Notes under the pieces: model-generated
Seen by the model: only the letters and a program-made list of their open reading frames with translations
The model's database searches: none
Told to the model about the DNA's origin: nothing
Program-made: the position numbers and the translations under genes
Part shown: piece by piece, positions 22,511-34,625 of the stretch
Numbering within the stretch: the stretch's first letter is position 1
Layout of the letters: each line of letters opens with the position of its first letter
NCBI GenBank assembly: GCA_037178625.1
Contig: CM074129.1
Location: 62,001 to 126,000, forward strand
DNA from: Skeletonema tropicum
Lineage: Eukaryota > Bacillariophyta > Thalassiosirophyceae > Thalassiosirales > Thalassiosiraceae
Direction: 5' to 3'
DNA: 64,000 bases

Positions 22511-25500
22511 GTGGAAATTTTGACCAAAAGTGTAACTCATAATTCAACTTATCGTGTAGTGAAATACTCTAAGCCCTTTCATCGTGAAATCACCATCACC
22601 GAACACACAAGCAAGATGATGATGACACTTCTGCGCCGACGAGAGGCAACAAACAAGTGGGAAGTGCTGGACGAATGATAAAAGATTATCTCCTCTCTCA
22701 AGACTCTCCTACGGATCAAATTCTGAAGACAGCACTCTCGTGTAACCACCGTATTTACGCAAATAATGCACAGACATCACTTTTTGTGTGCTGGCACCAC
22801 AACTCTCACGTCGACTGCTGCTACACCATCGACGATTGGCATGCAACCGAACCAAAATACACGGAGAACATGTGTGATGTTGCCGCCAATATGGTACCTT
22901 TTCAAGCGCTGTCGATCTCGAATAAACACTCAACACGTGATGATACTTTTTGACGTCGCTCGACATCAACCATATAAGATACGTTGGGTAAAGCTACCGT
23001 CTCTTCTCGCAGTATATTTACTCATATAATCGTTCATACTGATCTGGTCCGTCACAGGATGGGTTTTTGTGGTCGTTGGTGGCTGCGTCGTTCGCGTATG
23101 CAAGTTGCTTTGTCGCTAATGAAAGAGGGCACATCTCCGTCCAAAATCTGTCCACACACAACAATCAGCATGTACTATGAAAAACATCGGCAATGACACA
23201 TAGAGAAAGCTCTATTTGAGCCGGCTTGAGGCTCTGTGTCAGCAGAGAAGGTTGTGTAGTGTAATATGAATGTATATATTGCAAGCATTTCTGATGCACA
23301 AGTTTACAAAAGAAGGTGCAAGCAGATGAGGAATTAGTTGGCCATGAAAGCCTCAATCCTGAACCAGAGAGTGCAAGCAGGTGTAGGAAGAGTAGAAATA
23401 GTTAATGCATTAGATTATTATTGTTGTTCTTGGCAGTACTTGCTCATTCGTCTCCTTATGTCTGAGGCACTGAGAACGGCGCATGCAGGATCTTCTAGCG
23501 TATTCAATCTGCGTAGGAACTAGTACCTTCGAGTTGAATATAAGCCCAGACAGTCTCCGTTCCCGCCACCAATTCGTCGGCCGGGCCCAATTTTTAGAGA
23601 CCTCCACCATGGCAGCCGCCTAACTAACACTTAAATTTTATTTCTACTATAACAGAGATATATGCTAAACCAGTGATGAAGACCTTTAGAGTATGTTCAG
23701 TAGATTATATGGGATCCAAGAATCATATTAATATCTTATTTTCTCGCCGAGGTATGCATTTTGGGGTTTACTATGGGCATGCCTGCCAAATTTGTCCATC
23801 AACAAAGTTAGACAAGCTCATAGTAAACCCCAAAATGCATATCTTGGCGAGAAAATAAGATATTACCACGATTCTTGGATACCATATGCTCTCCTAAACA
23901 TACTTTACAGGTTAGTACCATCATAGTAAAAGTTATTGACAACAAAATATAGGGGCTTATTAGGCGGCTGTCATGGTGGAGGTCTCTAAAAAATGGGCCC
24001 GGCCGACGGATTTGAGGTCTGTCTGGGCTTATTCAACTCAAAAAATTCAACCCAAAATGCAACTCGGCACATGCACGAAAAGCTAAAAAATGTGGGTGAA
24101 AAGGTGCTATTTGGGACCTTTTCAAAAACCTTTTCGCACAAATTCAACTCCTCTACAGAAGAGCAACGTGGGATCTCAGTACACCACAGGCGTGCAACTT
24201 GAGTTGAATTTCCGGCTGAATGTGGAAATTTTGACCAAAAGTGTAACTCATAATTCAACTTATCGTGTAGTGAAATACTCTAAGCCCTTTCATCGTGAAA
24301 TCACCATCACCGAACACACAAGCAAGATGATGATGACACTTCTGCGCCGACGAGAGGCAACAAACAAGTGGGAAGTGCTGGACGAATGATAAAAGATTAT
24401 CTCCTCTCTCAAGACTCTCCTACGGATCAAATTCTGAAGACAGCACTCTCGTGAAACCACCGTATTTACGCAAATAATGCACAGACATCACTTTTTGTGT
24501 GCTGGCACCACAACTCTCACGTCGACTGCTGCTACACCATCGACGATTGGCATGCAACCGAACCAAAATACACGGAGAACATGTGTGATGTTGCCGCCAA
24601 TATGGTACCTTTTCAAGCGCTGTCGATCTCGAATAAACACTCAACACGTGATGATACTTTTTGACGTCGCTCGACATCAACCATATAAGATACGTTGGGT
24701 AAAGCTACCGTCTCTTCTCGCAGTATATTTACTCATATAATCGTTCATACTGATCTGGTCCGTCACAGGATGGGTTTTTGTGGTCGTTGGTGGCTGCGTC
24801 GTTCGCGTATGCAAGTTGCTTTGTCGCTAATGAAAGAGGGCACATCTCCGTCCAAAATCTGTCCACACACAACAATCAGCATGTACTATGAAAAACATCG
24901 GCAATGACACATAGAGAAAGCTCTATTTGAGCCGGCTTGAGGCTCTGTGTCAGCAGAGAAGGTTGTGTAGTGTAATATGAATGTATATATTGCAAGCATT
25001 TCTGATGCACAAGTTTACAAAAGAAGGTGCAAGCAGATGAGGAATTAGTTGGCCATGAAAGCCTCAATCCTGAACCAGAGAGTGCAAGCAGGTGTAGGAA
25101 GAGTAGAAATAGTTAATGCATTAGATTATTATTGTTGTTCTTGGCAGTACTTGCTCATTCGTCTCCTTATGTCTGAGGCACTGAGAACGGCGCATGCAGG
25201 ATCTTCTAGCGTATTCAATCTGCGTAGGAACTAGTACCTTCGAGTTGAATATAAGCCCAGACAGTCTCCGTTCCCGCCACCAATTCGTCGGCCGGGCCCA
25301 ATTTTTAGAGACCTCCACCATGGCAGCCGCCTAACTAACACTTAAATTTTATTTCTACTATAACAGAGATATATGCTAAACCAGTGATGAAGACCTTTAG
25401 AGTATGTTCAGTAGATTATATGGGATCCAAGAATCATATTAATATCTTATTTTCTCGCCGAGGTATGCATTTTGGGGTTTACTATGGGCATGCCTGCCAA

Positions 25501-28500
25501 ATTTGTCCATCAACAAAGTTAGACAAGCTCATAGTAAACCCCAAAATGCATATCTTGGCGAGAAAATAAGATATTACCACGATTCTTGGATACCATATGC
25601 TCTCCTAAACATACTTTACAGGTTAGTACCATCATAGTAAAAGTTATTGACAACAAAATATAGGGGCTTATTAGGCGGCTGTCATGGTGGAGGTCTCTAA
25701 AAAATGGGCCCGGCCGACGGATTTGAGGTCTGTCTGGGCTTATTCAACTCAAAAAATTCAACCCAAAATGCAACTCGGCACATGCACGAAAAGCTAAAAA
25801 ATGTGGGTGAAAAGGTGCTATTTGGGACCTTTTCAAAAACCTTTTCGCACAAATTCAACTCCTCTACAGAAGAGCAACGTGGGATCTCAGTACACCACAG
25901 GCGTGCAACTTGAGTTGAATTTCCGGCTGAATGTGGAAATTTTGACCAAAAGTGTAACTCATAATTCAACTTATCGTGTAGTGAAATACTCTAAGCCCTT
26001 TCATCGTGAAATCACCATCACCGAACACACAAGCAAGATGATGATGACACTTCTGCGCCGACGAGAGGCAACAAACAAGTGGGAAGTGCTGGACGAATGA
26101 TAAAAGATTATCTCCTCTCTCAAGACTCTCCTACGGATCAAATTCTGAAGACAGCACTCTCGTGAAACCACCGTATTTACGCAAATAATGCACAGACATC
26201 ACTTTTTGTGTGCTGGCACCACAACTCTCACGTCGACTGCTGCTACACCATCGACGATTGGCATGCAACCGAACCAAAATACACGGAGAACATGTGTGAT
26301 GTTGCCGCCAATATGGTACCTTTTCAAGCGCTGTCGATCTCGAATAAACACTCAACACGTGATGATACTTTTTGACGTCGCTCGACATCAACCATATAAG
26401 ATACGTTGGGTAAAGCTACCGTCTCTTCTCGCAGTATATTTACTCATATAATCGTTCATACTGATCTGCTCCGTCACAGGATGGGTTTTTGTGGTCGTTG
26501 GTGGCTGCGTCGTTCGCGTATGCAAGTTGCTTTGTCGCTAATGAAAGAGGGCACATCTCCGTCCAAAATCTGTCCACACACAACAATCAGCATGTACTAT
26601 GAAAAACATCGGCAATGACACATAGAGAAAGCTCTATTTGAGCCGGCTTGAGGCTCTGTGTCAGCAGAGAAGGTTGTGTAGTGTAATATGAATGTATATA
26701 TTGCAAGCATTTCTGATGCACAAGTTTACAAAAGAAGGTGCAAGCAGATGAGGAATTAGTTGGCCATGAAAGCCTCAATCCTGAACCAGAGAGTGCAAGC
26801 AGGTGTAGGAAGAGTAGAAATAGTTAATGCATTAGATTATTATTGTTGTTCTTGGCAGTACTTGCTCATTCGTCTCCTTATGTCTGAGGCACTGAGAACG
26901 GCGCATGCAGGATCTTCTAGCGTATTCAATCTGCGTAGGAACTAGTACCTTCGAGTTGAATATAAGCCCAGACAGTCTCCGTTCCCGCCACCAATTCGTC
27001 GGCCGGGCCCAATTTTTAGAGACCTCCACCATGGCAGCCGCCTAACTAACACTTAAATTTTATTTCTACTATAACAGAGATATATGCTAAACCAGTGATG
27101 AAGACCTTTAGAGTATGTTCAGTAGATTATATGGGATCCAAGAATCATATTAATATCTTATTTTCTCGCCGAGGTATGCATTTTGGGGTTTACTATGGGC
27201 ATGCCTGCCAAATTTGTCCATCAACAAAGTTAGACAAGCTCATAGTAAACCCCAAAATGCATATCTTGGCGAGAAAATAAGATATTACCACGATTCTTGG
27301 ATACCATATGCTCTCCTAAACATACTTTACAGGTTAGTACCATCATAGTAAAAGTTATTGACAACAAAATATAGGGGCTTATTAGGCGGCTGTCATGGTG
27401 GAGGTCTCTAAAAAATGGGCCCGGCCGACGGATTTGAGGTCTGTCTGGGCTTATTCAACTCAAAAAATTCAACCCAAAATGCAACTCGGCACATGCACGA
27501 AAAGCTAAAAAATGTGGGTGAAAAGGTGCTATTTGGGACCTTTTCAAAAACCTTTTCGCACAAATTCAACTCCTCTACAGAAGAGCAACGTGGGATCTCA
27601 GTACACCACAGGCGTGCAACTTGAGTTGAATTTCCGGCTGAATGTGGAAATTTTGACCAAAAGTGTAACTCATAATTCAACTTATCGTGTAGTGAAATAC
27701 TCTAAGCCCTTTCATCGTGAAATCACCATCACCGAACACACAAGCAAGATGATGATGACACTTCTGCGCCGACGAGAGGCAACAAACAAGTGGGAAGTGC
27801 TGGACGAATGATAAAAGATTATCTCCTCTCTCAAGACTCTCCTACGGATCAAATTCTGAAGACAGCACTCTCGTGAAACCACCGTATTTACGCAAATAAT
27901 GCACAGACATCACTTTTTGTGTGCTGGCACCACAACTCTCACGTCGACTGCTGCTACACCATCGACGATTGGCATGCAACCGAACCAAAATACACGGAGA
28001 ACATGTGTGATGTTGCCGCCAATATGGTACCTTTTCAAGCGCTGTCGATCTCGAATAAACACTCAACACGTGATGATACTTTTTGACGTCGCTCGACATC
28101 AACCATATAAGATACGTTGGGTAAAGCTACCGTCTCTTCTCGCAGTATATTTACTCATATAATCGTTCATACTGATCTGCTCCGTCACAGGATGGGTTTT
28201 TGTGGTCGTTGGTGGCTGCGTCGTTCGCGTATGCAAGTTGCTTTGTCGCTAATGAAAGAGGGCACATCTCCGTCCAAAATCTGTCCACACACAACAATCA
28301 GCATGTACTATGAAAAACATCGGCAATGACACATAGAGAAAGCTCTATTTGAGCCGGCTTGAGGCTCTGTGTCAGCAGAGAAGGTTGTGTAGTGTAATAT
28401 GAATGTATATATTGCAAGCATTTCTGATGCACAAGTTTACAAAAGAAGGTGCAAGCAGATGAGGAATTAGTTGGCCATGAAAGCCTCAATCCTGAACCAG

Positions 28501-29354
28501 AGAGTGCAAGCAGGTGTAGGAAGAGTAGAAATAGTTAATGCATTAGATTATTATTGTTGTTCTTGGCAGTACTTGCTCATTCGTCTCCTTATGTCTGAGG
28601 CACTGAGAACGGCGCATGCAGGATCTTCTAGCGTATTCAATCTGCGTAGGAACTAGTACCTTCGAGTTGAATATAAGCCCAGACAGTCTCCGTTCCCGCC
28701 ACCAATTCGTCGGCCGGGCCCAATTTTTAGAGACCTCCACCATGGCAGCCGCCTAACTAACACTTAAATTTTATTTCTACTATAACAGAGATATATGCTA
28801 AACCAGTGATGAAGACCTTTAGAGTATGTTCAGTAGATTATATGGGATCCAAGAATCATATTAATATCTTATTTTCTCGCCGAGGTATGCATTTTGGGGT
28901 TTACTATGGGCATGCCTGCCAAATTTGTCCATCAACAAAGTTAGACAAGCTCATAGTAAACCCCAAAATGCATATCTTGGCGAGAAAATAAGATATTACC
29001 ACGATTCTTGGATACCATATGCTCTCCTAAACATACTTTACAGGTTAGTACCATCATAGTAAAAGTTATTGACAACAAAATATAGGGGCTTATTAGGCGG
29101 CTGTCATGGTGGAGGTCTCTAAAAAATGGGCCCGGCCGACGGATTTGAGGTCTGTCTGGGCTTATTCAACTCAAAAAATTCAACCCAAAATGCAACTCGG
29201 CACATGCACGAAAAGCTAAAAAATGTGGGTGAAAAGGTGCTATTTGGGACCTTTTCAAAAACCTTTTCGCACAAATTCAACTCCTCTACAGAAGAGCAAC
29301 GTGGGATCTCAGTACACCACAGGCGTGCAACTTGAGTTGAATTTCCGGCTGAAT
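22511..29354 (+). repeat. Tandem array of four 1711-bp units
   Basis: Units are 22511-24221, 24222-25932, 25933-27643 and 27644-29354. The array starts and ends at the same 'aatgt', so it is exactly four units long. I saw two differences: T at 22743 in unit 1 (A in the others), and G at 23047 in units 1 and 2 (C in units 3 and 4). Many short frames repeat in each unit. Some look protein-like (e.g. KDYLLSQDSPTDQILKTA; MGFCGRWWLRRSRMQVALSL), but they lie in different frames or are split by stops. I therefore read them as decayed coding sequence of unknown origin. Each unit also holds a foldback element. Confidence 0.93.
23531..24039. mobile_element. Foldback/MITE element inside the 1711-bp unit (four copies)
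   Basis: It begins gagttgaat(at)aagccc and ends gggcttattcaactc. Arms of about 245 and 221 bp (23531-23775 and 23819-24039) enclose a 43-nt loop. The strongest pairing is near the loop ('ttattttctcgcc' and 'atgcattttggggtttacta') and around 'ggccgggccca' and 'agagacctccaccatg'. Other copies are at 25242-25750, 26953-27461 and 28664-29172. No clear target duplication. Adjacent sequence carries more copies of the attcaactc motif. Confidence 0.7.
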
Positions 29355-29790
29355 GTATTATTTTCTGAAATGATTCTGCTAAAGGTAGGGCGTGGCTGGC
29401 CTTCATACTTAGTTGACGGACTGTTAGTTAGTTGACAGGCGTCAATTGAGTAGCAGATATGTATCTGATAGCTGTGGGCTGTGGCTGGGTGTATTTTTGA
29501 TTTTTGATCAGCTGAAATGCTGCATGAAGAGAGGAAAGAAAGGAAGGGGAAAGGAGGGGAAAGAAGAGGAGAAAGGCTGGAGAAAGGTTATTGTAGGAGG
29601 CAGGATGTAGATGTATGCTCTGTTTTGATTTCACTAGCTTTAACGCTATGTACCCCAGAGCTAAATTTTGCTAAATTTTGAATTTTGTCAAGTACCCAGC
29701 AGAACTTCGCTTGTAGTAGTCCGATTTTAATGATTCCAAGAGCAGTATTATTCTCAGCAGGGTAGTAGTGAATAGTCTGCCTAATATTAT
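29355..29790. other. No recognisable gene; purine-rich tract at 29525-29587
   Basis: 29525-29587 is almost all A and G on the plus strand (runs of gaaag, gggga, aggag). The rest holds only short frames. Confidence 0.5.
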
Positions 29791-29859
29791 GCTGTGATTC
29801 CATTGCCAGCAGCCGATATAAAGGGTATTGCTGTCTCACGGTGTGTCAACATCTACGTG

Positions 29860-30123
29860 AAAATCGCTAGTAAAAAACCATGGGCTACCGAACAGGATGA
29901 AAGTGGAGCTATCGCTTTAGCGAATACTCTTCCTCTTGAATACACTCCTCGTTCCAAGTTTTATCACTTTTACATTGAGACTATTTGGTTCAGGGAGCTG
30001 CTTTTTCGTCGTGGTATCAAGGTGGTAGACGTTGATACGCACGAACGATTTGGTGATATCTTCACCAAGGGTTTGTCAAAGGTTGTGTTTGAATACCTTT
30101 GGAAGAGATTGTGCGGCTGGTGA
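29860..30123 (+). pseudogene. Ty1/copia retrotransposon RNase H C-terminal relic
   Basis: The frame reads DESGAIALANT...YTPRSKFYHFY, then GDIFTKGLSKVVFEYLW. This matches the end of copia-type polyproteins: DNQ/SAIALA, then R(T/S)KHIDIRYHFIRE, then ADIFTKPL near the C-terminus. Only about 85 residues remain. The canonical 'KHIDIRYH' has become KFYHFYIET, and reverse transcriptase, integrase and LTRs are not visible nearby. It is a fragment of an inactive retrotransposon. Confidence 0.8.
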
Positions 30124-30129
30124 TTAGCA

Positions 30130-31370
30130 CTAGATTGCGCAATGAGAAGGAGTGTCGAGATAGCCATGTGTGTTATCGTAGGCATTCGCGCATTTGAGAT
30201 GCGGTTTGAGACACATTCCGACAATCGAGACTAATGCGTCACACAAAGTAGAAATAGATCGCTCGCTGTAGCTCGAGCGTTAGAAGCTACTTAGCTGCCT
30301 TTTTAATATAATACAATTTGTTTGTCAATGCAACTACAATAGCACAGTCAATATTAGCAAGCTTTGAGTGTCCAGGGCCCGGTTCACTCATTGATCTTCG
30401 TTACATCATTTACTACGCTAATCTCATTGTCTGTGGTCTCAACACTGGAGTCGTCTTCACATGTGAGAGGGGCATAATGTTTGCAATAGCTTTCACTTCT
30501 TCCGATGCTGTTATCAATGTTATCAGATCATTTTATGTAATTCATTGCCACCGGAGCACAAAAATATGGAAAAACTCGCAGATCGGGTTACACACTGGTT
30601 ATATGGATGTGCGTAGTGAGCAGAATACTAGGGCTATAAACATAAATGGGGCATCAAACGAAAGCTAAAATCATTCCTAACAAGATTGCTATGGTGATTT
30701 ATGCTATTACTGCAGCGGAAGTAGTGTTATTATTAGCACAAAGATGGGTGTTTTTTGGTACGCTATGGCGTACTACTAACTGTCGTAAAACGGAACAAGG
30801 AACAAGGTGATAAGTACGTGATACTCATAATTATGTTATTTATATCTATTGTGCGTGCGGCGGCGGGAACAAGCTTCTTACTCCTAACGCTGTGAGTCAC
30901 GAATATGGGACTAGAGCCGCTCCGAGGACGGATAACTCTAGCCTTCTGAAGAAGCTTGGATATCGATCTACTTATGTGTCTCCACCATGTGCGTCGCTCT
31001 TGCTCTGTAATTAAACTTGCCGCCGACCTCTGGGACTGCCAGAAAATCTCCCTCTCGACAAATTTGGTGCATTTCAACCGTTTCAGGACTCTATCACACC
31101 CATGTTCATCACATCGTGAATGACCCCATGCCCTAAACGGCCATAATCAACGCATGCAACTGCACATGCAACTGCGCAAATATTGGCGGTGACTGGATGG
31201 GGTCTTGCGATTGAGTCCTGTACCATGAGGTATGACCAAACGAAGAGTTTAGTACTACTCCTACACAATACAATACGTGGCATCGTGGGCATCCGAATGC
31301 ACATCATGATAGCATCCCAACATAAGTAGCTTACACGCACCTTACTACTTCCGAAGTGCTCGACTATTTA
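30130..31370. other. No recognisable gene; empty site of the 518-bp MITE at 30445-30480
   Basis: The 36-bp stretch at 30445-30480 equals the joined flanks of the MITE at 21974-22491, with one mismatch. A 116-aa frame (30318-30668) covers it but has no known motif. Confidence 0.5.
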
Positions 31371-31375
31371 ATTGA

Positions 31376-32425
31376 ATGTTGCCGCCTCTTCATCCCCGCC
31401 CAATGAAGAACGATACCCTAGCAAGAAAGCCAAGCGATGCAACATCGTCTTCGGAATCGACAGTTGTTCCAGACGATGAAATTGGATGCAGTAGCTGTAT
31501 TATCAATTTCTTGCATCTTCGTCCACAGTATGCGCTTGACGCCTTTGTGGTGGATGATGTCACCAAGAAGAAGAACGATGATGATGAAGATGATGATACC
31601 GACATGATGGAGGTGGATAAGGTCATGACGATCGATGCCAGCATGAGCTCGAGTCAAGAAGAAGACATCCATGTGAAACAGCCATCATCATCAGCCCATC
31701 AAGAGGTCGTCGAAACCACTACGCGCCCAGCAAGACGATATCAATCACCACTACCCGAAGATGTAAATGCCAGAAAGCCCTCACCTACAACTCCACCACC
31801 ACGACCTCGCGGAAGAACCGACAGCCTTGACATTGTCACCACAAACAACAACGACAATTATCACCCTCCACCACCATTATCCGCTGAATCAATATCAGCA
31901 GAATTATATCAGGATTCTTCGGCTTTGTCGATACCGTCACTCTCCTCGAGATTTCTTCCACCCGAGTCACTTCTTCCTCAGCGGCAGCAGAGGCAGTGGC
32001 AGCAGTCTTCTCATTTGATAAGTACAGCAAATGATGATAATGATGACGATGATAATGCTCCATTACTCTCACTGTCAATAAATAATCAAGCCAACCCAAA
32101 TGAAGCAATGTTGCCTCCCATACCTCGAATCAATTTACAAATGAGATATAGTCAACAAACAACAACAACAACAACGTTATTTCCGTATCTTCCTACTACT
32201 ACTCGTGTTTCTGCAGAAACAACAACAACGGACAACAGTCATTACTATCGAGGCAGTAGTAGTCATTTTGATGCTACTATGGGACAACAAATAACAGCAG
32301 TGGATGATGAGACTGTACGACGACGGCAATCTGTTGTTGGGTTTGTCCCTATTCAGCAGGTGGACTCGAAAGATGAAGAAGATGATGAAGAAGAAGAGGA
32401 GGAGGAGGAACTGCTTGCTAGCTAA
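31376..32425 (+). CDS. Hypothetical Ser/Thr/Asp-rich protein, 349 aa
   Basis: This is a long uninterrupted frame from an ATG at 31376 (a second in-frame ATG is at 31403). It has a small conserved-looking segment, CSSCIINFLHLRPQYALDAF (about residues 39-58). Low-complexity parts follow: an acidic run (KKKNDDDEDDDTD), Pro/Ser regions, Gln/Thr tracts and a C-terminal Glu run ending ELLAS. There is no signal peptide or membrane segment. Such disordered proteins are typical of diatom gene sets. Frame length and the ordered segment favour a real gene, but the codon pattern is repeat-driven (GAT, CAA, ACA), so a chance frame is not excluded. Function unknown. Confidence 0.5.
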   Translation: MLPPLHPRPMKNDTLARKPSDATSSSESTVVPDDEIGCSSCIINFLHLRPQYALDAFVVDDVTKKKNDDDEDDDTDMMEVDKVMTIDASMSSSQEEDIHVKQPSSSAHQEVVETTTRPARRYQSPLPEDVNARKPSPTTPPPRPRGRTDSLDIVTTNNNDNYHPPPPLSAESISAELYQDSSALSIPSLSSRFLPPESLLPQRQQRQWQQSSHLISTANDDNDDDDNAPLLSLSINNQANPNEAMLPPIPRINLQMRYSQQTTTTTTLFPYLPTTTRVSAETTTTDNSHYYRGSSSHFDATMGQQITAVDDETVRRRQSVVGFVPIQQVDSKDEEDDEEEEEEEELLAS

Positions 32426-32429
32426 AAGA

Positions 32430-33030
32430 GACAGAGGCTGCTACTCTAGAGTACTACTTACTTGCCTCCTTGCTACATAGATATTGCTCCCTCCAACATT
32501 CCATCTTAACCGCTTGGGAATATCAACCACACAAAGACCTCTCTCTCTCTCAACAAGCTGCCTCTCGAAACACCCGCTATTCTCTCGTTTTAAACTCTCA
32601 TATATATATATGAATGTATATTTGTCAAGTGGTGAAAAATTGCACTGTATATTATTTGTTTCGTTGGTGTACACAAAAACTTTTTGAAACGGCTAAGCTG
32701 CAAAGTAAGATACAGTATAAACAATATAGAAATTTGTCTAATTCGTGAGTATGTAGATACATCGCATCCATCAATAGATTTGTATTAGTACACACAGCTG
32801 TGCCCATCAATATTGGTTATCAAATTGTGTAGAATTGCTAAAACACGGTAGACTTTCTGTGCTGTCATTCTATGGGAACTCTATTGCAGGAGGAGACGGT
32901 AAATCTAAGGTAACAAATCTCTCCCATCAACACAACACGACACTTGTCATACTTATATACACTCCACTGCACACTGCACGCACATTACATAGTATTATGC
33001 TTCATTCATCCTCACTATATATCGATATAC
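32430..33030. other. Intergenic; no recognisable gene
   Basis: A short (CT) run at 32541-32550 and an 'atatatatat' run near 32601. It probably holds the 3' ends of the two converging neighbours. Confidence 0.4.
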
Positions 33031-33032
33031 AT

Positions 33033-33761
33033 TCAAGCTCCATCCCCAACAACAAACGCCGCAACAAACACAAGAGCCACTCCAACAACTTTCAACTCAT
33101 ACATCACACTTCCAATCCCCAATACTACACTCTTCAATGAACAATATCCCACATACACGATCCCTTCCAGAATTCTACTCAATATTGACGACACATCATC
33201 ATTATTATTGGTATTGGCAGCATCAGTACTATCGAAATGGTTCCACAGGATGACCATCTCAATGGGTATTGTCTTGGAAATGAATACTTGTCCAAGCATA
33301 CCTGGTAGAATGAACAGTGCTACTGTCATTACTAATTGATAAATACAATTAATAATCCTCTGTGTTTGTTTCTGTTCCTGTTTCTGTTGCGCACGTAATA
33401 CTCCCACCATGGCCGCAAACACACCTGCATCACGTAGTATACACACGTATGTTGTATTATCATTCTGTTTCTGTTGATATAAGTAGGCCGATTCATAATG
33501 TGGATTGTAGATTTGATAATATGACGCTGCAGTTTGAATTCGGTTCGCCCATGACGTTGCTGCTGCTGTTGTTGTTGATGTTGTTGCTCGCAGGAGATTC
33601 AATTTCGATTGAATGAATTGTTGTTGTTTGGTTGCAAAGAGTTGAGCGGAGGGTCCGTGCGTGAATCCTATGAGTTCAGGACTTTTGAAGGTGATGAGTA
33701 GAAAGAGTGTTGCGACAGCGATAGTGAGGATAATGATGATTATTGGTGTGTGTTGGGGCAT
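33033..33761 (-). CDS. Hypothetical integral membrane protein, 242 aa
   Basis: The protein starts MPQHTPIIIIILTIAVATLF, an N-terminal membrane anchor or uncleaved signal (about residues 6-25). A soluble Gln/Asn/Ser-rich segment follows, with YNPHYESAYLYQQKQ near the middle. Two further hydrophobic regions lie around residues 135-165 (CIYQLVMTVALFILPGMLGQ) and 200-238 (GIVYVGYCSLKSVVLGIGSV, then VVGVALVFVAAFVVG). The C-terminus is very short. It converges on the hypothetical gene at 31376. No family recognised. Its clean membrane topology and lack of internal stops make it a credible gene. Confidence 0.6.
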   Translation of the reverse strand: MPQHTPIIIIILTIAVATLFLLITFKSPELIGFTHGPSAQLFATKQQQFIQSKLNLLRATTSTTTAAATSWANRIQTAASYYQIYNPHYESAYLYQQKQNDNTTYVCILRDAGVFAAMVGVLRAQQKQEQKQTQRIINCIYQLVMTVALFILPGMLGQVFISKTIPIEMVILWNHFDSTDAANTNNNDDVSSILSRILEGIVYVGYCSLKSVVLGIGSVMYELKVVGVALVFVAAFVVGDGA

Positions 33762-33769
33762 GGTTGGCG

Positions 33770-34550
33770 GTCGTTTCGGTTGGTAGTAATGATGTTGAGA
33801 TAGCTTGACTTGTCTGAAGATATCTATTATGTATGGAGTTCTATTGATATTGATTTGATGTAGTGTGTTGTGTTGTTTTGAGAGTGTAAGTCGCGAAGCA
33901 AGTAGTTTTTGAAAGACAAGATTTGCGTCAGCTCAGTGCAATATATATATACACGATGATAATGAAAGAGTGCGTGTGTATCGTACAGAGTCATTCACAT
34001 CATCTTATCAAGTTGATGTTTCGTTGCGTGGCTTCAGATGATTCATTCGATCCAAAGCGGGCGAGAGACTTTCGACTTTCGGCATCCATGTGGCGTGGTT
34101 TCGTTCCAACTTTTATACAAGTCAATATAATATCTGCGCTTTAGAGCGATGGGTATTGTACGAGGGCCAAATTAAATGTCATCATCATTGATAGTCGTCG
34201 CCGCCGCTCTTGGTTGCTATCTATTCATCATGCTCCAAAAATCATTCCAATGCCAAAATACTCCGCATGGGCATGGCTGGTAACAAAAGATACATGTAGA
34301 AACACATCTCGTGTGCACATGGCTCACCTCTATTATTTCGTCAGTAAAGGATTGTAGATTGTAGACTCTGGTGAATCTTTCTGCCAATAGCGAGCAACAC
34401 ACAGTGCGAGGAGTGAGGAGGTGAGGTGTACGTCACTCAAGATTTTTGTCATTGTCATTTTTCATCGATGGTGGAACCGCTGCGACAGACATTTTCTGAT
34501 GCCTATCTCAATACTTACTTACTTGGATAGAGAGTAAATAATAGATACTT
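33770..34550. other. No recognisable gene
   Basis: Probable promoter region of the minus-strand membrane-protein gene (33770-33950), with a TATA-like 'atatatatatac' run at 33941. Only short frames beyond that. Confidence 0.35.
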
Positions 34551-34625
34551 GCAGCTTGGATTATTTAGTTGCTATATACTCTCTCTTAGAGACAACAGTG
34601 TCAGTAGAGAGAGGAGAACTTGAAC

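Noticed and set aside
22650..23360. Repeated short frames in the 1711-bp units as separate genes
   Set aside because: They overlap on both strands, change frame, and are interrupted by stops. They recur only because the unit recurs. I treat them as decayed or chance frames.
22511..29354. CRISPR-like array
   Set aside because: The units are 1.7 kb, with no short repeat-spacer pattern and no cas genes, and the genome is eukaryotic.
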